A DNA stretch of 22,034 nt. It comes from a virus. Positions 12,106 to 19,857 of the stretch are shown here, piece by piece (position 1 is the stretch's first letter; every line of letters starts with the position of its first letter). Below the pieces are notes generated by a model that saw only the letters and a program-made list of their open reading frames with translations, was not told where the DNA came from and did no database searches. The translations under genes and the position numbers were made by a program. Location: positions 1 through 22,034 of the IMG/VR virus record IMGVR_UViG_3300042890_006069. One strand, given 5' to 3'.

Positions 12106-12423
12106 CGGTCACCCCCGAGGCTCATCTGCCCTTTCCCCATTTTTCCCAACCTTTTCCAGATAAGAGAAAGAGTAAGATGCTGATCTATAAGCGTTTCCCA
12201 GATTCCCCATTTTCCCGCATGTTCGCGCTGCCTATACGCGCGCGCGCAATCGGACAGGTCGTCTCGGCTACCGCCGATATTCACCTCACGCGCGCACGCG
12301 ATGGGGCATCTCCGGAACCTGGGAATTTGGGGAATCTGGGAAAGCGTTTTAATTCAGGCACTTAGCCCGACCCCGCCTTGGGGAAACGCGGGAAACTTGG
12401 GGAAGGCGGCGCCGGAACGAGCA
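12106..12423. other. Putative phage replication origin
   Basis: No convincing gene. The region carries many TTCCC/GGGAA motifs: TTCCCC near 12128 and 12203, TTTCCC near 12194 and 12211, and inverted GGGAA/GGGGAA copies near 12321, 12329, 12338, 12380, 12390 and 12398. TTTCCCAGATTCCCC (12194-12208) is the exact reverse complement of 12329-12343. Between the arms lie a CGCGCGCGCGC run and a second CG-rich run. It directly follows the primase/helicase gene. The left cassette has the same plan at 1991-2330 without sharing a long identical stretch. An origin is the best reading. Confidence 0.6.
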
Positions 12424-15372
12424 TCAGGACTCGCTCCCCCGGCCCGTCGAGTACCCATTCGGCGGGTCCTCTTCCCGTCCGAAGTGGGTCCGCTTCAGGG
12501 CGTATGCCGTCGTCTTCCCGATCCCGCGGACGTATCGGACATAGAGCGCGCTGCGGTCGCGCTCAGTAGCCGAGAGAAGGTCGCGCTCTTTCAGCACGGC
12601 CGCCGTCGCCTCCTCTGTCATGACGTTGCCGCCCGCGATGCGCAACGTCTCCCGAGGCAGGTACACGGTCGAGACGTCGAACCACCCTTCCGCCTTCTGC
12701 GCGCCGCCGCCGGAGTTCACGTGACGGATCGTGACCGCCCAGCGCGCCAGGATGTAGCTCTGCAGGTTCGCGATCACCTGCTCTTCCGGGTCCAGGGCCC
12801 GCGCGTCGCTCGACCGCATGAAGCGGCCCCACGCCCAATCGATGCAGCCGTTCACGCTGGTCTCGGCCGGGAGCAGCCCGTAGCGCACGGCCATCGTCCC
12901 GGCCGCTTTCAGGAGGGCGAACGGGATCGCCGCCCGCTGCCGGGTGCTGTCCGAGGTCTCGCCGGCAATCCGCCGCGCCTGGGCCAGGATCTTCTCGCGC
13001 AGGCCGACGGGATCGCGGTGAGCGCCTTCGGCGATGAGGGCCTGCACGAAGGCCGGCCCCGCGTGGCCGAAGTTGCGGTCGACGGCCGCGATGCGGTCGA
13101 GGATCGGTCGCTCCACAGAGCGGTTCACCGAGGTCACGTCGACGTCTGCGAAGCGTGCGGCCATGCCGGCGACCCAATCGCCCTTGTCGCCCTTCACCTT
13201 CTCCTCGAGCGAGCATTCGGACGAGAGCAGGGCGAAGGTCGACCAGGTGTAGGATTCGCGCATCGCGGCATCGGCCGTCATGCGCCGTTTCCCGACGCCG
13301 CCGGCCAGCGTGTAGATCATCTTCGCGACCTCGTGCCCCGAGACGTGCGCCATCTCGTCGAGGGAGAACACGGTGCCGTTTGCGCGCGCGGCGAGCCCTT
13401 CCATCGCGTTGACGGTCGACTTGGCCGAGTAGGCGAGGCCGGGGCGGCGGATGTCGGGCGTCGACCAGGCTGAGACGGCGAGCCGCTGCGCGGTGCTCTT
13501 GCCGCTCGACGACAGGCCGGAAAGGTTGATGCCGCAGGGGTCGAGGCCGGTCAGAGAGAGGATCGGGCCCACGAAGCCGGCGCAGGCGCCGACGGTCCAG
13601 TGCTCGGCCCCCTCGACCTCGACCGCGACGGCGACCGCTTCCTTCCAGCCTTCCAGGGTGCCGGCCCGGGCGACGGGCGGCGGCAGGCGGGTCGCGACCG
13701 ACAGCTCCAGCGGGTTCTCGCCGTCGCTGCCGACCACCTCGCCGCCGGGGGCGACGAAGACCGGGTCCGGGTTGGCCTCGTCCTCGTGCCAGCCCGGATA
13801 GGACACCACCGTGATCTCGACCGCGGGCGCGGCGACCTTCAGGCAGCGGATCGCGATATGCTCGCCATCGTCCTCGGCCTTCAGGCCTTCCCGGAACAGC
13901 CGCTCGCGGATCGGGGCGCCGCCCTGCCGGGCGAGGTCCGCCCGATCGATGTCGATGTACCGCGGCTGCCCGGCCATGTCCTGAACGGCGATCCGCAGGC
14001 CGTAGGCGCTCTCCCGATCCGCGTAGCGCAGGCGCGCCACGGCGCCGAAGGGGGTCGCCACCGGCACGATCACCGCCGGCTTGTCGCCCTTCTGAGGGAC
14101 CTCCTTGTGGAGCATCGGGCGGCCCCGGTTGAACTCGTAGAACACGCGCGGGGCCGACATCACTGGCAGCGGGTATTCCAAGGCGATCCGGTGAAGCAGA
14201 GCGTCGCTCTCGTGCCCGGCATCGCTCCCGCCACCGCCGCTCCCGCCGCCGGGATCGCCCGAGCCGGGATGCCGCCCTTCCTCCCACTGCGCGCGCCGTT
14301 CCTCCGCGCGGCGCGCGCGGGCGCCGATACCGGAAAGGTCGCGGGGCTTGCCCAGGCCTGCGGCGAAGCCGGAATCGATCGTCGCCTGAACCGTCCCCGG
14401 CCCGTCGTCCGCCGTCAGCCCGCACTGCGCGGCCGCGCCTTCCAGCGCCGAGCGCACCTCGGACTCGGACAGGGCGCCGGCGCCGACGAGCTGCGCGAGC
14501 TTGAACGCGGCGGTGTTGAGCGCGTGGTTGCGGGTGCCGCTGCCGGCCGAGCCCACGGCCGAGATCTCTTTGTCCAGGGCGGACGCGGCGTAGCGCTCGA
14601 TCGCGTCCCGCGAGGGATCGCCGGAGGGCTGCCAGCCGCGCGGCCGGCTCGGCGCCCCGGCCTCATCCTCGACCCCCTGGCGAGCCTTGCCCCATGCGGA
14701 GCGCGCCTCGGCGCTGGCCCGCGCCTTGGCGTCCTTCAGCTCCTGCTTCGTCAGGATCCGGGCCAGGGCGTCCGTCGGCGCCGCGAGGCCGTCCCACGGC
14801 TCGGGGCACCACGAATAGGCGCGCCCGTCGCTGCGGACGGACGGCGGGACGATGACGTAGCCGCCCTCGCCGCGGATATCGATCTGGGCACCCTTGGCCG
14901 CCTTGCCGGCGGCCGTCGTGGTGCCCTCGATCGGCGGGATGTAGAGGGCGGGCACCACGTTGGCCCCGTTGTTCACGGGGGCCGCGGGATCCCAATCGAA
15001 CCAGATATGGAAGCCGCCCGATCCGGTCTCCGTCACCGCGCCGGCCGGGATGCCGCCGACATGCTCGCGCAGCCGCTCCAGGTACTCGGGCCCGCTGATC
15101 AGCTGCGGGTCTCCGAGGTCGAGGTCGAGCACGTTGCCCGTCCGCGGACCGGTCGGCACGCCGATCATGGCCTTGGGCCACTTCCGCCACCACGCCCGGA
15201 TCTGATCCGCGTCGGTCGTAGCGAGGTGGAGTCCACCGTCCTTGGCCCCCGGCGCCGATTCCTTCGGCGTCAGCGGGCTCTTCTTCGTGGCGCAGCATGG
15301 GAACACCGGCCAGCCGCGCTCGGCGTAGGAGAGCGCCGCGTCGAGGATCACGTTGCCGGTCGGCGCGTTCAT
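12424..15372 (-). CDS. Primase-polymerase / DUF927 helicase replication protein
   Basis: A 982-residue fusion. Residues 1-200 are a bifunctional primase/polymerase domain with the metal-binding DLDL (83-86) and GSGGFHIWF (117-125). A Gly/Ser-rich linker (about 368-388) separates it from a DUF927-type ATPase with GLSSSGKST (619-627) and FSLDEM as Walker A and B. The C-terminal part (about 860-960, GWFDVSTVYL, YVRYVRGIGKTTAYALKR) recurs as a separate protein in the left cassette. It should prime and unwind DNA for phage replication. The ATG at 15372 overlaps the methyltransferase stop by four bases, and an origin-like region follows its stop. Confidence 0.93.
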   Translation of the reverse strand: MNAPTGNVILDAALSYAERGWPVFPCCATKKSPLTPKESAPGAKDGGLHLATTDADQIRAWWRKWPKAMIGVPTGPRTGNVLDLDLGDPQLISGPEYLERLREHVGGIPAGAVTETGSGGFHIWFDWDPAAPVNNGANVVPALYIPPIEGTTTAAGKAAKGAQIDIRGEGGYVIVPPSVRSDGRAYSWCPEPWDGLAAPTDALARILTKQELKDAKARASAEARSAWGKARQGVEDEAGAPSRPRGWQPSGDPSRDAIERYAASALDKEISAVGSAGSGTRNHALNTAAFKLAQLVGAGALSESEVRSALEGAAAQCGLTADDGPGTVQATIDSGFAAGLGKPRDLSGIGARARRAEERRAQWEEGRHPGSGDPGGGSGGGGSDAGHESDALLHRIALEYPLPVMSAPRVFYEFNRGRPMLHKEVPQKGDKPAVIVPVATPFGAVARLRYADRESAYGLRIAVQDMAGQPRYIDIDRADLARQGGAPIRERLFREGLKAEDDGEHIAIRCLKVAAPAVEITVVSYPGWHEDEANPDPVFVAPGGEVVGSDGENPLELSVATRLPPPVARAGTLEGWKEAVAVAVEVEGAEHWTVGACAGFVGPILSLTGLDPCGINLSGLSSSGKSTAQRLAVSAWSTPDIRRPGLAYSAKSTVNAMEGLAARANGTVFSLDEMAHVSGHEVAKMIYTLAGGVGKRRMTADAAMRESYTWSTFALLSSECSLEEKVKGDKGDWVAGMAARFADVDVTSVNRSVERPILDRIAAVDRNFGHAGPAFVQALIAEGAHRDPVGLREKILAQARRIAGETSDSTRQRAAIPFALLKAAGTMAVRYGLLPAETSVNGCIDWAWGRFMRSSDARALDPEEQVIANLQSYILARWAVTIRHVNSGGGAQKAEGWFDVSTVYLPRETLRIAGGNVMTEEATAAVLKERDLLSATERDRSALYVRYVRGIGKTTAYALKRTHFGREEDPPNGYSTGRGSES

Positions 15373-15998
15373 GGCGTCACCTCGACGGTATCGCGGTGGA
15401 GCCAGCCAATCTCGGCGGGGCCGTCGTGCCCGCGGGACCAGACGAAGATCGCGAAGTCCTTCCTGCCGCCGCCGAGCTTCTGGCCCGGCAGCAGGCCGAG
15501 CCCCGGCATCATGGTCGGGCGCGGCGTCAGGAACAGGAGATGCGAGAGCGGCGTGCCGGCGAGCCACCGCGCCTTCGTGTCACCGCAGGCCCAAGTCGCC
15601 GGCAGGAGCAGGCAGACGCGGTCCGCCGCCTCAATCGCCGCCGCGGCGAACGGGCGCGCGAGCTTGAACGGAGGGTTGCTGACGATGACGTCGGCCTGGG
15701 CGATCCGCATCCCGTTCGCGAACCCGTCGACCGCGTAGGTCCCGGCCAGGTCGTCCTTGCCGAGCCAGCGCGGCTCGATGTCTGAGCCCGACGCGGCGTA
15801 GCCGGAGGCACAGGCCGCCTCGACCGCCGCGCCACCGCCGCAGGCCGGGTCGTGGATCTTCGCCCGGCGATCGAAGCCCATGCGCTCGAACAGCCGCGTC
15901 CAGCACCAGGACGGCTCGGCGTACCAGTCATCGGCGTGCCGCTCGAAGATGCGGCTCTTGCGCTCGCGGGTTGCGGCGAGACCGGTCTCGGTACTCAT
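15369..15998 (-). CDS. DNA adenine methyltransferase (orphan, N6)
   Basis: A 209-residue enzyme. DPACGGG (50-56) is the S-adenosylmethionine-binding motif I and NPPF (108-111) the catalytic motif IV of N6-adenine methyltransferases. DIEPRW (73-78) is the likely acidic motif II. No restriction enzyme is adjacent, so it is probably a phage orphan enzyme that protects DNA or marks it for replication timing. It overlaps both neighbours by four bases (helicase stop and primase start), placing it in the replication operon. Its sequence specificity cannot be read from the protein. Confidence 0.88.
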   Translation of the reverse strand: MSTETGLAATRERKSRIFERHADDWYAEPSWCWTRLFERMGFDRRAKIHDPACGGGAAVEAACASGYAASGSDIEPRWLGKDDLAGTYAVDGFANGMRIAQADVIVSNPPFKLARPFAAAAIEAADRVCLLLPATWACGDTKARWLAGTPLSHLLFLTPRPTMMPGLGLLPGQKLGGGRKDFAIFVWSRGHDGPAEIGWLHRDTVEVTP

Positions 15999-17116
15999 GC
16001 CGCCACCACCGTGATCTGCTCGGCGGCGCGCGTCAGCGCGGTGTATAGGTGCCGGGCCGCGTCCTGCCGGAACGACCGGCTCTCATCGAACAGGAGGACG
16101 TTGTCCCACTGCGAGCCCTGGCTCTTATGCACGGTGAGCGCGTAGCCATAGGTGAACTGGTCAGTCGAGCGCAGATCCGTAGGCGTCAGCCTCTCCTCGG
16201 TGCCCTCGAAGAACTCGCGGCGAACGTAGACCCGGACCGGCCCGCGCTTCTCGTCGTCGAGCGACGCCACGCGCAGCTTCACGCCGTCCTCGTCGAAGGA
16301 TTCGATGGCGTCGATGGTCCAGAGACCGCCGTTCAACAGCCCCTTCTCCCGGTTGTTCTTGAGGCAGACCAGCTTGTCGCCGACCTCGGGATAATCCGGA
16401 TCGAAGCCGAGCCGCTTGCGCACGCGGGCGTTGATCACGCGCCGGGTCCGGTTCAGCCCGACGAGCACCTGGTCGGCATCGGCCTCGTCGCCTTCGGCGA
16501 GATCCCGCATCCCGATCACGCGGCTGTCACCGTGCCGGCCGAGCGCGAGCCGGCGGCCCTCGCGAACGTCCATCGACATGCGGATGATCGGGTTGCCCGC
16601 GGCCTGGCGGTGGATCTCGGTCAGCATGATGTCGGGCGCGCAGGCGGTGAAGAAGCCCTCGCCGCGCACGGGCGGCAGCTGCGCCGGGTCGCCGAGCACC
16701 AAGACCTTCGTCCCGAACGAGAGCAGGTCGCTACCGAGCCGCTCGTCGACCATCGAGCACTCGTCGATGATGACGAGGCGCGCCGACATCACCTCGGACA
16801 GCGGGTTCAAGCCGTAGACGATGCGCGAGGTCTCGCGCCCGGCCGCGTCCGTGTCCGTGACCTCGAAGCAGCGGTAGATCATCGAGTGGATCGTCGAGGC
16901 GTCGGTGCACCCCTTCCGCTGCAGCACGAGGGCTGCCTTGCCGGTGAAAGCGCCGTAGAGGACGCGCCCGCGCACGTCGGCCGCGACCGCCTTCGCCAGC
17001 GTGGTCTTGCCGGTCCCGGCATAGCCGAACAGGCGGAAGACCTGCGGGCCACCCGGCTGCCGGGCCCAGGCCGAAATTTGGCGGATCGCGCTATCCTGCT
17101 GCGGTGACCATCCCAT
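15995..17116 (-). CDS. SF1 DNA helicase (RecD/Dda-like)
   Basis: A 373-residue superfamily 1 helicase. Visible motifs in order: I GYAGTGKTT (31-39), II DECSM (118-122), III GDPAQLPPV (142-150), then a UvrD_C_2-type end with YALTVHKSQGSQWDNVLLF and LYTALTRAAE. This is the RecD/Dda/TraA-type AAA_30 family, here in minimal length. It probably unwinds DNA in replication or recombination. The ATG at 17116 is chosen because motif spacing then matches the family and it lies two bases after the previous stop; more upstream starts overlap the SpoVG-like gene. Confidence 0.93.
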   Translation of the reverse strand: MGWSPQQDSAIRQISAWARQPGGPQVFRLFGYAGTGKTTLAKAVAADVRGRVLYGAFTGKAALVLQRKGCTDASTIHSMIYRCFEVTDTDAAGRETSRIVYGLNPLSEVMSARLVIIDECSMVDERLGSDLLSFGTKVLVLGDPAQLPPVRGEGFFTACAPDIMLTEIHRQAAGNPIIRMSMDVREGRRLALGRHGDSRVIGMRDLAEGDEADADQVLVGLNRTRRVINARVRKRLGFDPDYPEVGDKLVCLKNNREKGLLNGGLWTIDAIESFDEDGVKLRVASLDDEKRGPVRVYVRREFFEGTEERLTPTDLRSTDQFTYGYALTVHKSQGSQWDNVLLFDESRSFRQDAARHLYTALTRAAEQITVVAA

Positions 17117-17118
17117 GC

Positions 17119-17445
17119 TCAGGCCGCCTCGCTCTGTCCGAGGCGCGCGTCGAGCACGGCCAGCACCGCGGCCGAGAATGCGTCGCCGACTTCCTTGGAA
17201 TCGAAGGCGCAGGTGGGCGTGTACTGGACCTTCCCGTCGCGCTTCACGAGCTCGCGGTCGGCATTGATCTGAGCCTTGCCCGGCAGGCCGATCCACCGGC
17301 GGCCGTGGCTCTCGTTCACCGTGCAGTCGCGGATCGTCAGGCGCATCGCCGGGATCCGGACGTTGACGAAGCCGAGCAGCGTCCCACGCGCCAGGGGCTT
17401 CCACTCGGAGATCTCGACTTGGAGCTTACCGCCGGGCTGGGTCAT
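17119..17445 (-). CDS. SpoVG-like small protein, phage copy
   Basis: A 108-residue protein: LQVEISEWKPLARGTLLGFV, then MRLTIRDCTVNE, RRWIGLPGK and a C-terminal helix with VGDAFSAAVLAVLDA. This layout (W.P...G.L..V.......DC...G..WI.LP) recurs in many alphaproteobacterial phages and is related to the SpoVG nucleic-acid-binding fold. It sits directly before the helicase, so a single-strand DNA binding or recombination accessory role is plausible. The short cassette protein at 3195-3476 shows the same layout with low identity. Confidence 0.7.
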   Translation of the reverse strand: MTQPGGKLQVEISEWKPLARGTLLGFVNVRIPAMRLTIRDCTVNESHGRRWIGLPGKAQINADRELVKRDGKVQYTPTCAFDSKEVGDAFSAAVLAVLDARLGQSEAA

Positions 17446-17448
17446 GGT

Positions 17449-17622
17449 TCAGAACCCCGCAGCGTTGCGGAACGCGCGAACGATGGTCCCGAGCCAGCGC
17501 CCATAGCTTTCCGGCCAGAAGAACGCATAGACGAAGATGATCAAGCCGCCCGTAAACGGGATTATGCCGCGACCGTTGAAGTTGTTGGTGACCTCGGCCA
17601 CCTTCTCCCTGTCAATCCTCAT
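17449..17622 (-). CDS. Small single-span membrane protein
   Basis: A 57-residue protein. A polar N-terminus (MRIDREKVAEVTNNFNGRG) leads into one hydrophobic segment (IIPFTGGLIIFVYAFFWP, about residues 20-37) and a basic tail. AGGGG lies eight bases before the ATG at 17622, which is preferred to an in-frame start at 17643 overlapping the upstream gene. No family is recognised. A membrane protein inside a replication operon may be an exclusion or host-takeover factor, but there is no direct support for that. Confidence 0.62.
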   Translation of the reverse strand: MRIDREKVAEVTNNFNGRGIIPFTGGLIIFVYAFFWPESYGRWLGTIVRAFRNAAGF

Positions 17623-17632
17623 GTGAACGCCC

Positions 17633-18028
17633 CTATCGAACATCTAGGATGACCTTGATCCGCTCGAAGACGTTCAGCGGCTGATCAGGGAACGGGTCGT
17701 CGAGCGGCGGCAGCCCGTTGCGCTCGCGCAGGCGCTGGATCGCGCTGGACAGTATCGACAGGAGCAGGGCGCGGTCGGCCGGGACCATGGCTGCGGCGAG
17801 CCCCGAATCCTCGACGCGCCGGACGAGCGCCGGACCGTCGGACAAGCCCATCGTGCGGGCGAAGCGCATCAGGTCGCGCACCTGCCCGCCATGCGGGCCA
17901 TCGCGCAGCGTTTCGGTGCGGCGGCGGAGATCGGCGCGGTAGGCGGCGGCGAGCTTGTCCTTCTCGACGAGCCGCTTTTCGGCCTCGACGTCGGTCCCAC
18001 GGCTTCGGCGCTGCGCAGCTGCTGCCAT
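17633..18028 (-). CDS. Helical phage protein of unknown function
   Basis: A 131-residue protein that is mostly alpha-helical. The N-terminal 50 residues are rich in Lys, Arg, Glu and Ala (KRLVEKDKLAAAYRADLRRR) and may form a coiled coil. The rest contains MRFARTMGLSDGPALVRRVE and a final PLNVFERIKVILDVR. It starts two bases after the VRR-NUC gene stop, so it is in the same operon. I do not recognise the family; a nuclease partner or DNA-binding accessory would fit the context. Confidence 0.68.
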   Translation of the reverse strand: MAAAAQRRSRGTDVEAEKRLVEKDKLAAAYRADLRRRTETLRDGPHGGQVRDLMRFARTMGLSDGPALVRRVEDSGLAAAMVPADRALLLSILSSAIQRLRERNGLPPLDDPFPDQPLNVFERIKVILDVR

Positions 18029-18029
18029 G

Positions 18030-18428
18030 TCAGAAGCCCCCCGCCTCGCGCGAGAGGAAATCGGCCGGATGCGGCGGGCCGAACCCGGTGTCGCGCAGCG
18101 CCTCGACGGCCTCCTCGACCGTGTCGACGATGAAGACGGGGAAGCCGCGGGACTGAAGGTCTGGGATCACGACGCGCTGCGCGTCGGAGAGGTCGCCGCC
18201 GGGCGCCTTCACCTCGAGGAGGACGACGAGGCCCTCGCGGCCGTAGACGATGAGATCAGGGTGACCCGCGACGACGCCGCTTTCCTTCAGCCTGATCGCC
18301 TCGACGCGCCCCCGGGTCCCGCCGTTCGGCACCGCGAAGGGGGCGCAGTCGAAATCGCGCCGGAGCCGCGCGACGATGCGGGTCTGTAGGATCTGTTCAG
18401 GGCGACCGCGGGTCTTTCGGACTGTCAC
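18030..18428 (-). CDS. VRR-NUC domain nuclease
   Basis: A 132-residue stand-alone VRR-NUC protein. The active-site signature is visible: an N-terminal PEQILQTRIVARLRR helix, GHPDLIVYG (about 74-82) and LLEVKAPGGDLSDAQR (about 88-103), the PD-(D/E)xK arrangement with D, then E-x-K, then Q. Stand-alone phage VRR-NUC enzymes act on branched DNA, as Holliday-junction or structure-specific nucleases. It overlaps the preceding gene by four bases. A basic N-terminus (TVRKTRGRPEQ) probably helps DNA binding. Confidence 0.9.
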   Translation of the reverse strand: MTVRKTRGRPEQILQTRIVARLRRDFDCAPFAVPNGGTRGRVEAIRLKESGVVAGHPDLIVYGREGLVVLLEVKAPGGDLSDAQRVVIPDLQSRGFPVFIVDTVEEAVEALRDTGFGPPHPADFLSREAGGF

Positions 18429-18889
18429 CGGGTCGCTCCGCCAGCCACGGGGCGATCGCGAAGGCCCTCTGCCGCAAGGTGGCGGCCCGCGCCTTGGCCC
18501 GGTCCAACATGGAGATGCTGCGCCTGATCAGGCGCCGCGCCCTCCATTCGCTGAAGCGTCGCTGCCAGGAGGTGCCGGAGTTCGGCGACCTCGTCTTCCA
18601 GGGACCGGAGCCGCTCAAGGTCTGTCTCCAAAGGTGTGCGGGTGGCGGCGCGGACGGCTTCCCGCGCCTGCAGGATCTCGGGGCGGTCCACCCGCGTGCG
18701 GGGATCCGCATACCAGAGGTCCTTGGTGCGGGTGTACGACCATCCCAGCGCCTTTGCGGCGGTGCGGATGCGAGCCTTCACCAGCCCGGCCGGGCCGGCG
18801 ATCTCGTGGAGCAGGTCGCGCATCTCGATGCGGCGCTGGTCGAAGGCGGCGGCGTTCATCAGACGGCGTTCCGACGAGAATTCGGACAT
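18425..18889 (-). CDS. Early DNA-binding protein with coiled coil, unknown family
   Basis: A 154-residue protein. Residues about 20-70 contain MRDLLHEIAGPAGLVKARIR, then AAKALGWSYTRTKDLWYADP, which looks like a helix-turn-helix followed by a Trp-Tyr-Asp motif. Residues about 85-115 (LETDLERLRSLEDEVAELRH) are a probable leucine-zipper coiled coil. The tail is low-complexity Gly/His/Ala. A DNA-binding homodimer is a reasonable inference. It overlaps the nuclease gene by four bases. Family and target are unknown. Confidence 0.66.
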   Translation of the reverse strand: MSEFSSERRLMNAAAFDQRRIEMRDLLHEIAGPAGLVKARIRTAAKALGWSYTRTKDLWYADPRTRVDRPEILQAREAVRAATRTPLETDLERLRSLEDEVAELRHLLAATLQRMEGAAPDQAQHLHVGPGQGAGRHLAAEGLRDRPVAGGATR

Positions 18890-19040
18890 TCCGAAGCTCC
18901 CCCATGGTGAGAGTGATCTCGACCACGGGAGACGGAGGTACGCAGGTGAGCACGAAGGGCAGCATCAACGGGCAGACCGAGCGCAGCATCTTGGCGGGCG
19001 CGAGCGTTCGGTCGGGCGGTGGTGCTGGTGAAGGGACGGG
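18890..19040 (-). other. Early-operon gap with no confident gene
   Basis: This 151-base stretch separates two early genes. A GTG at 19044 overlaps the previous stop by four bases and opens a 61-codon frame ending at 18859, and an ATG at 18989 opens a frame whose N-terminus is hydrophobic (MLRSVCPLMLPFVLTCVPP). The second frame would overlap the following gene by 275 bases, which argues against it. Either may be a small gene, but neither has clear support. Confidence 0.3.
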
Positions 19041-19268
19041 TCACGGCGTCGCCTCCGCGGGAACGGAGGCGATGCGCCGCTTCATGGGGACGAGGTCGGC
19101 GGCGCGAACCTTGCCGCCCGAGATCTCGTCGAGCTTGGCGGCGACCCGCATCGAGGCGCCGCGGACGCGGAACCTCAGCTTGCGGATGGCCTCGGCGGAA
19201 AGGCCGGTCGCCTCCGCCACGTCGGAATCGGAAAGGCCCTCGGCCTTCATGAACTCGGAAAGGAGCAT
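19041..19268 (-). CDS. Small helix-turn-helix regulator in the early operon
   Basis: A 75-residue protein from the ATG at 19268. MLLSEFMKAEGLSDSDVAEA and TGLSAEAIRKLRFRVRG form a Cro/XRE-type helix-turn-helix: a helix, DSDVAEATGLS turn, then a recognition helix. The C-terminal AADLVPMKRR is basic. It is the next minus-strand gene after the YdaS/Cro-type gene, fitting a CII-like or second Cro-like role. The start at 19268 was chosen because more upstream codons run into low-quality Ser/Arg-rich sequence that is antisense to the plus-strand gene at 19249-19512. Confidence 0.68.
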   Translation of the reverse strand: MLLSEFMKAEGLSDSDVAEATGLSAEAIRKLRFRVRGASMRVAAKLDEISGGKVRAADLVPMKRRIASVPAEATP

Positions 19269-19512
19269 CGGCTCAGCCCTCGCCCCGCAGGCGGCGCCGC
19301 GCGCCCCGACCGAACTGCCGCCCAACCGGCTGGCCGAGGCCATGGCCGTCATACTGCACGACTTGGTCGGCGCCCTGGACGTGCGCGATCGGAGCGTGGT
19401 GCTGGAGCGGCTGGCCAACCGGCTCGACGACCGGGGCCGCACCGCTGGGGGCACGGAAGCAGCCGCGCTGCTCGGCGCGGTTGGCGGCGCCCTGATGCGC
19501 CTGGAGCGCTGA
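19249..19512 (+). CDS. Small plus-strand protein inside the early region
   Basis: An 87-residue protein. After a Pro/Ala-rich start it reads RLAEAMAVILHDLVGALDVR then SVVLERLANRLDDRG and ends LLGAVGGALMRLER, which looks like an amphipathic helical bundle. Third-position GC is high in this frame and no good minus-strand gene covers 19273-19520, so I think it is real although antisense to the early operon. Its 5' end overlaps the divergent 19041-19268 gene by 20 bases, and it converges on the YdaS/Cro-type gene. The start is uncertain; an ATG at 19342 gives a 56-residue helical core. No family is recognised. Confidence 0.5.
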   Translation: MNSERSIGSALAPQAAPRAPTELPPNRLAEAMAVILHDLVGALDVRDRSVVLERLANRLDDRGRTAGGTEAAALLGAVGGALMRLER

Positions 19513-19520
19513 GGCGCCGC

Positions 19521-19769
19521 TCACAGGCACGCCTCCGCGGGCACGACCGGCGCGACCGGCTTGACGGCCGAGCCGAAGAACTCGGGGCAGAGCAGCCGGC
19601 GGCTGATTCCGCAGGCCGCCTCGATCCTCAGCGCGAGCTTCGGGGAGACGCGGCCGGCCCGCTTCGCCTTGTTGATGGCGGTCTGCGACACGTTGCAGGC
19701 GCGGGCCAGCTTGGCCTCGGAGCCCTGATCGCGAATGGCCGCTTCAATGAGGGGTCGGACGCTCGACAT
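19521..19769 (-). CDS. YdaS/Cro-type phage regulator
   Basis: An 82-residue protein. RPLIEAAIRDQGSEAKLARA and CNVSQTAINKAKRAGRVSPK form the YdaS_antitoxin/Cro-like helix-turn-helix, with LALRIEAACGISRRLLCPEF as the family's closing helix. This family supplies the Cro function in many prophages by repressing the repressor and the early promoter. It is transcribed away from the repressor gene. Its -10 box ends nine bases before the ATG at 19769, so the mRNA is likely leaderless. There is no YdaT toxin partner, which argues against a toxin-antitoxin role. Confidence 0.86.
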   Translation of the reverse strand: MSSVRPLIEAAIRDQGSEAKLARACNVSQTAINKAKRAGRVSPKLALRIEAACGISRRLLCPEFFGSAVKPVAPVVPAEACL

Positions 19770-19777
19770 GGCCGAAC

Positions 19778-19806
19778 GTTAGAACACCTGGGTGTTCGGG
19801 TGTCAA
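19778..19806 (-). promoter_or_regulatory. Early (PR-like) promoter with repressor operator
   Basis: On the minus strand -35 TTGACA (19806-19801) is separated by 17 bases from -10 TCTAAC (19783-19778). A perfect 7-2-7 dyad, GAACACC-TG-GGTGTTC (19782-19797), fills the spacer, so a bound repressor dimer would block RNA polymerase directly. A second dyad, GGGTG-TT-CACCC (19846-19857), abuts the repressor start codon and could give autoregulation. Confidence 0.82.
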
Positions 19807-19857
19807 CAACCAGAAAACCCGGGCGCCACCCGGTTCGAGGCTGTAGGGTGTTCACCC

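Noticed and set aside
18615-18989. A 124-residue minus-strand frame with a signal-peptide-like start
   Set aside because: It overlaps the better supported gene at 18425-18889 by 275 bases and becomes Arg/Pro-rich in the overlap. I kept only a note on the gap.
19273-19530. An 85-residue minus-strand frame between the YdaS/Cro-type and next early gene
   Set aside because: Its product is Gln/Gly/Arg-rich and shapeless, while the opposite strand carries a helical-looking frame with coding-like third positions.
19521-19769. A YdaST toxin-antitoxin system
   Set aside because: There is no YdaT-like partner next to the gene, and its divergent position opposite a CI-type repressor fits Cro better.
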